Assembly (NCBI RefSeq): GCF_037076345.1
Contig: NZ_AP024702.1
Span: 3,782,001-3,846,000 of the forward strand
Reading direction: 5' to 3'
DNA length: 64,000 bases
DNA from: Haloferula helveola
Lineage (GTDB): Bacteria > Verrucomicrobiota > Verrucomicrobiia > Verrucomicrobiales > Akkermansiaceae
Every line of letters begins with the position of its first letter. The first letter of the stretch is position 1. Position numbers and translations under genes: made by a program. A model generated the notes under the pieces. That model was not told where the DNA came from, ran no database searches, and saw only the letters and a program-made list of their open reading frames with translations. Of this stretch, positions 61,401 through 64,000 are shown piece after piece.

Positions 61401-63900
61401 GCAGGCCGGTGGATGGTCGCTGGCGGACCGGATTTCCGTGACGAACGAGATCGACCCGACCTACACCAACAGCCAGTCCCCCAACTTCGGGATCTCGGTC
61501 GCGCACGACGGATCGGACCTTATCGTCGGTTCCAGCAACGGACGGAACGATGCAGGCCTCCGGACCGGCAAGGCCTTCGTCTTCCGGGACTATGCCGCGC
61601 TTAACCCGAACGCGAACTTTGAGCCGCTTGCTGACGCCGGATCCGACATTTCAGTGACCGACTCGGTCGTCCGCGGTCCCGCCCCCGATTACGAGATCAC
61701 CGAGCCGCTCGGTTCCGAGGAGGTAACCTTGGATGGCAGTGGGTCGTCCGACCAGGAGAACTCGATCGTCTCGTGGGAATGGGAGTGGTCAGGAGGCAGC
61801 GCCAGCGGGGAGACCGTAAGCGCCCGTTTCCCGGTCGGGAGCACGACGGTGACGCTGACTGTGACTGACGCCGCGGGAATCGTGAACACGGATACCGTTG
61901 ATGTGATCGTGGCGCTGCCGCAGACCGCGCCCGATCCGCTGCCGTCGACGGCGGGCAACACACTCACCGTCAATCTGCCCCGGCCCGAGTCACTGTGGCG
62001 GCTTTCGTCCGAGTTCCTCTGGCATCCGAGCGGCGCGACGATCGACGACATTGTGGACGGAGAGGAATACCAGCTCGAGATGATCGGCTTTCCGGGGTCG
62101 ACGCAGGTCGTGACCTCGCCGATCACTCCGGGTGCCGGCGCCACGGTGCTCAATCCGGTGGTGGCGCTCGAGATTCCGGCGACAGAGACCGGCACGCTGA
62201 CCTTTCCCGAAACCGCCCAAGGGTTCAGCTGGCGCTTTACCGGCGAGTCGGTCTGGCGGAATGTCGCGGACAACGGTGATACCTTCGAGGACCTGATTGC
62301 TACGACGGTTCCCGTAGGCAACTACCGGATCGAGTTCAAGCCGGTGGCGGGTTACACCACGCCGGGATCGCGCGAGATCACCATCTCGTCCACTTTCACC
62401 CTCGGGCTCAACTGGGGTGATTACCTCCGGATCAGCAACTTTGATGCATCGAAGACCTTCGACCTCGTCGCGTCGCCGAACCTCGAAGGCGACCCGTATC
62501 AATACGTCGGGATGATCCGCACGCCGCTCGGCCGGGGCACCGGCACCGTAGTGGCGGATCGTGTGGTGCTGACCGCGGGTCACTTGTTCTTCGACTTCAA
62601 CGGCCTGAACTGGGCCGACACCCAGTGGTTTCCCCGCCAGCAGCAGGACACGAGGCAGGCGCCGCCGATGTCACCGAGAGGCATCCTCTACCGCACCAGC
62701 TACGCCAAATTGATCGCGCCGGACTCGGTGGAAGGTGAAGTGGCGAACCTGCCGGAGGACGCGCAGGAGGTCGACTTCGCGGCCCTCTACTTCAGCGACG
62801 TAGCGACCTGGGACGGCGGCTCGGCGAACTTCCTCGAAAGCAATGCCGACCGCAACTGGATGACCGGCAGCGAGCCGAAGCACGCGGTAGGCTATCCGCA
62901 ACGCAGCCAGACTTACCCGGTGAGGGGACGGATCTTCGAGAAAACCTTCAGCACAGCCCTTTCGGCGATCGACTCGAACCCATTGCCGAAGCTCTACCAG
63001 AGCACCGAAGTCTTCGGTGACGGCGGTGCCAGCGGCAGCGCGTTGTTTGTCGAGCCGCCCGGCACGGGCCAGCAGTACCCCGCGGCCATCCTCCTGGCGG
63101 GACAGGGCAGGGCGGTTTACCGGGTGATCGACAGCGAAATCACACGGATGATCAAGGATGCCGAAGACGCATCGACGGGGAACGACGACGTGCTCGACAG
63201 CAATTCCTCGCTGGTGACCTTCGACAATCTCGGAGCTTTCACGACCTTGTCGGTCACGGTCTCGCCGGGTGCCACCCTCAGCGCCGCACGGTGGACCGTG
63301 ACGCCGAATGCGGGCAGCGGCTACGCCAACGTCAAGTCGGGCCAGCAGGTGCCGTTCAATCCGGACTGGGACAGCTTCACCTTCACCTTTAATGCGGTGT
63401 CCGGTTACGCGACACCGGACCCGGTGACCTTCCTCGCCAGCCAGGTCACGGCGGGGGCAACCAATACCTTCAACGTCGTTTACGAGCCGCTGTCCGGCTA
63501 TGATATCTGGAAACAGCTCAACCTGATCTCCGACGACAGCTTCGACGGTGATGGCGACACCTTGGTCGCGTTGATGGAGTATGCGCTCGATCTCGATCCC
63601 GATGTTGCCGACTACCGCCCTCCGATCCGCATGAAGGAAAGTCCGGCCCAGAGCACCTTCGCCGAGTTCGAGGTCTACGTCAGCGCCGTGGCCGACGCGA
63701 TCCGCTACGAGGTCGAGGTGGCCGACTCGCTTGAAGACCTGGCGACCGGAACCAACGTCACGACGCTGCAGACCTTCACCAAGGCGGACGGATCTTCCGA
63801 CTACATCACGGTGACCGACACCCAACCGATCAGCTCGTCGACGACCCGCTTCGGACGTGTCGTCATCACCCATGACCGAAGCCTTTCCACCGGTCCCTGA
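58465..63900 (+). CDS. Giant secreted protein with PKD-like, FG-GAP-like and trypsin-like domains
   Basis: 1811 residues, signal peptide at the N-terminus (MKAPVATALVSISLLQLIHA). PKD-like modules start near 22, 463 and 1050 (each with VADAGADI or LADAGSDI, and DGDVVSYTWSWAGG or ENSIVSWEWEWSGG) with a less regular one near 555. FG-GAP-like propeller stretches lie near 650-1045 (FGSSVAISDGTVIINAED, FGSAVALRGGTLVVGSTK). A trypsin-like serine protease is near 1340-1590: His1373 (VVLTAGHLFF), Asp1437 (EVDFAALYF), Ser1525 (GDGGASGSALF). The C-terminus has YDIWKQLN, DGDGDTLVALMEYALDLDPD and a beta domain as in the proteins at 10419-16669. It starts 27 bases after the FecR fusion gene. Confidence 0.8.
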   Translation: MKAPVATALVSISLLQLIHAASPVADAGADIEIVDLTGDESVTVALDASGTTDTDGDVVSYTWSWAGGSSSGQLAEGTFPATDVPVTVTLTVTDSSSNTDVDTVEVTVFRKETALFTDFEGRLGNLVTGTVAGETLVISNGFSHDGVHRRVGGAWVYDPIPDFLDPSRAIDPVTFLTGAVELGGQDDPYTLYRFDGTDWIESPVTAPASIIPMVDPVNDIQQLQYAVDAQTFLVSDRYNNQYGAFGGRVFVYDWSGDTLAFNAELLPPGGVSAGDNWGDKIALEDDLIVVTSENSSGFGADLQIYRKVTGSWTHEATVVSDDPSGEGFSAFELSIGNGRILVGTTAADGVTVVEKVGASWVQTDIASITFGIPGFFGYQMNDDGESFIADDEFANIILFEKDAVSSDWSTATVSEKRLLASDLTPRRFLSVTGFDNDLAVVSDQTLGRVRVYDTTTYRHDINVEPVADAGADISTTSFDGEGVRVFLNGGLSSDLNGDVLSAVWTWDGGSVSGLQAFATLDPSVTSVELTVTDGAGGVSRDSISVDIESPPVISSMQDVAVVDTDGDGSIRLQVNGAVDSQDNPIVAWNWIWPGGTFSGQSGLITLEDPANGNFITLEVIDSKGLVSRSQFAFSLMQDNPFPDFIVPIDGVSLDRFGSSVAISDGTVIINAEDKPTGPVYTGATYLSENINDVWQQIRLANGEFTASAVVIDGDSAFLGAKRYNDGTADRVGAVRVFESQSGIWTEVQLLEIPETVTPFYSEYEFGASVATSGDWLAVGTPGDNTVASRAGSVFLFQRVGGTWSFSQKVTPPAPFNVAFTSFGSAVALRGGTLVVGSTKTQGFDNDSAAFVYELAAGSWGHVHTFTSDGFEPNGTIDTVQDSYAAALAVTDTEILVGAPGEPNDGVIELSRGVVYRYTKPGGTWASAGKIVPVIDTAFGSGSFGTSLFFRSGHLLVGDPSFIIQDGAIRGKGEVHVFREQAGGWSLADRISVTNEIDPTYTNSQSPNFGISVAHDGSDLIVGSSNGRNDAGLRTGKAFVFRDYAALNPNANFEPLADAGSDISVTDSVVRGPAPDYEITEPLGSEEVTLDGSGSSDQENSIVSWEWEWSGGSASGETVSARFPVGSTTVTLTVTDAAGIVNTDTVDVIVALPQTAPDPLPSTAGNTLTVNLPRPESLWRLSSEFLWHPSGATIDDIVDGEEYQLEMIGFPGSTQVVTSPITPGAGATVLNPVVALEIPATETGTLTFPETAQGFSWRFTGESVWRNVADNGDTFEDLIATTVPVGNYRIEFKPVAGYTTPGSREITISSTFTLGLNWGDYLRISNFDASKTFDLVASPNLEGDPYQYVGMIRTPLGRGTGTVVADRVVLTAGHLFFDFNGLNWADTQWFPRQQQDTRQAPPMSPRGILYRTSYAKLIAPDSVEGEVANLPEDAQEVDFAALYFSDVATWDGGSANFLESNADRNWMTGSEPKHAVGYPQRSQTYPVRGRIFEKTFSTALSAIDSNPLPKLYQSTEVFGDGGASGSALFVEPPGTGQQYPAAILLAGQGRAVYRVIDSEITRMIKDAEDASTGNDDVLDSNSSLVTFDNLGAFTTLSVTVSPGATLSAARWTVTPNAGSGYANVKSGQQVPFNPDWDSFTFTFNAVSGYATPDPVTFLASQVTAGATNTFNVVYEPLSGYDIWKQLNLISDDSFDGDGDTLVALMEYALDLDPDVADYRPPIRMKESPAQSTFAEFEVYVSAVADAIRYEVEVADSLEDLATGTNVTTLQTFTKADGSSDYITVTDTQPISSSTTRFGRVVITHDRSLSTGP

Positions 63901-63937
63901 GAGGGCCAGCCTGTCCAAACCCGATGATTGAAGCCGA

Positions 63938-64000
63938 ATGAGTGCTCCGGTTCCCCCGATTCAGAAGATTCTCGAGTCCCTTCACTCCGAGTTGTTGGAA
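63938..64000 (+). CDS. Start of a gene cut by the window edge (possibly glutaminase)
   Basis: Only 21 codons are present: MSAPVPPIQKILESLHSELL then E. The short gap and the lack of a signal peptide suggest an independent cytoplasmic protein. The start resembles the first helix of GlsA-type glutaminases, which usually continue with a GxVADYIP motif, but that part lies outside the window, so this is only a guess. Confidence 0.35.
   Translation, partial: MSAPVPPIQKILESLHSELLE

Noticed and set aside
1-64000. tRNA, rRNA, CRISPR, insertion sequence or prophage
   Set aside because: No cloverleaf, rRNA core, regularly spaced direct repeats, transposase, integrase or phage structural gene was found on either strand by reading.

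Overview
The window is a 64 kb stretch of a high-GC, Gram-negative chromosome that most resembles a Verrucomicrobiota genome (Verrucomicrobiales type). The signs are a PVC-type dehydrogenase N-terminus, TIGR03790, DUF2851 and DUF1080 proteins, a PEP-CTERM protein, very large Sec-exported proteins with a shared C-terminal module, and many nested palindromic repeats between genes. The phylum is inferred from gene content and has not been computed. No rRNA, tRNA, CRISPR array, insertion sequence or prophage was seen. No gap between genes exceeds 300 bases; the longest, 46895-47178, is filled by a palindromic repeat.

Layout. 1-5339 (minus strand): a cut-off PVC dehydrogenase, then a tight TIGR03790-DUF2851-dprA run and an MBL-fold hydrolase. 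5450-10293 (plus): a compact four-gene locus of two WXG100-like proteins, a helical protein and an EssC/EccC-like FtsK ATPase. This type VII-secretion-like module in a diderm is the most interesting system here. 10419-16669: two large secreted enzymes, a SASA-type esterase and an M66-like metalloprotease, that share a C-terminal module. 16824-20199: thrS, infC (apparently started at AUA) and a HAD phosphatase. 20187-33180: metabolic and housekeeping genes (glutamate racemase, DAHP synthase, LOG protein, TlyA methyltransferase, NAD kinase, Xaa-Pro peptidase, PLP aminotransferase) mixed with small membrane proteins. 33188-41588 (minus): TPR protein, NtrC-type regulator, uppS, purA, carA, plsC-like acyltransferase. 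41722-46894: a FabZ-like dehydratase, a TauE-like transporter, an AMP-ligase and a ketosynthase/inactive-ketosynthase pair, which look like a specialised acyl/polyene pathway. 47179-53057: PEP-CTERM protein, beta-helix protein, CPBP protease, comF, accD, folC. 53117-64000: a lipid-anchored or membrane-anchored repeat protein, a lone Pycsar-type (PycTM) effector homologue, a FecR-TPR-beta-barrel fusion, a 1811-residue secreted protein ending in a trypsin-like protease, and the first codons of one more gene.

How it fits together. Housekeeping genes cover nucleotide (purA, carA), aromatic (DAHP synthase), cell wall (murI, uppS), fatty acid (accD, plsC) and folate (folC) synthesis. The accessory part is about export and the envelope: a putative contact or secretion ATPase with WXG100 partners, Sec-exported degradative enzymes, and an outer-membrane barrel fused to signalling-type domains. 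Dispersed inverted-repeat pairs sit mostly at gene ends. In two cases the repeat carries the stop codon of the upstream gene, in one it lies inside dprA, and in one it abuts a start codon.
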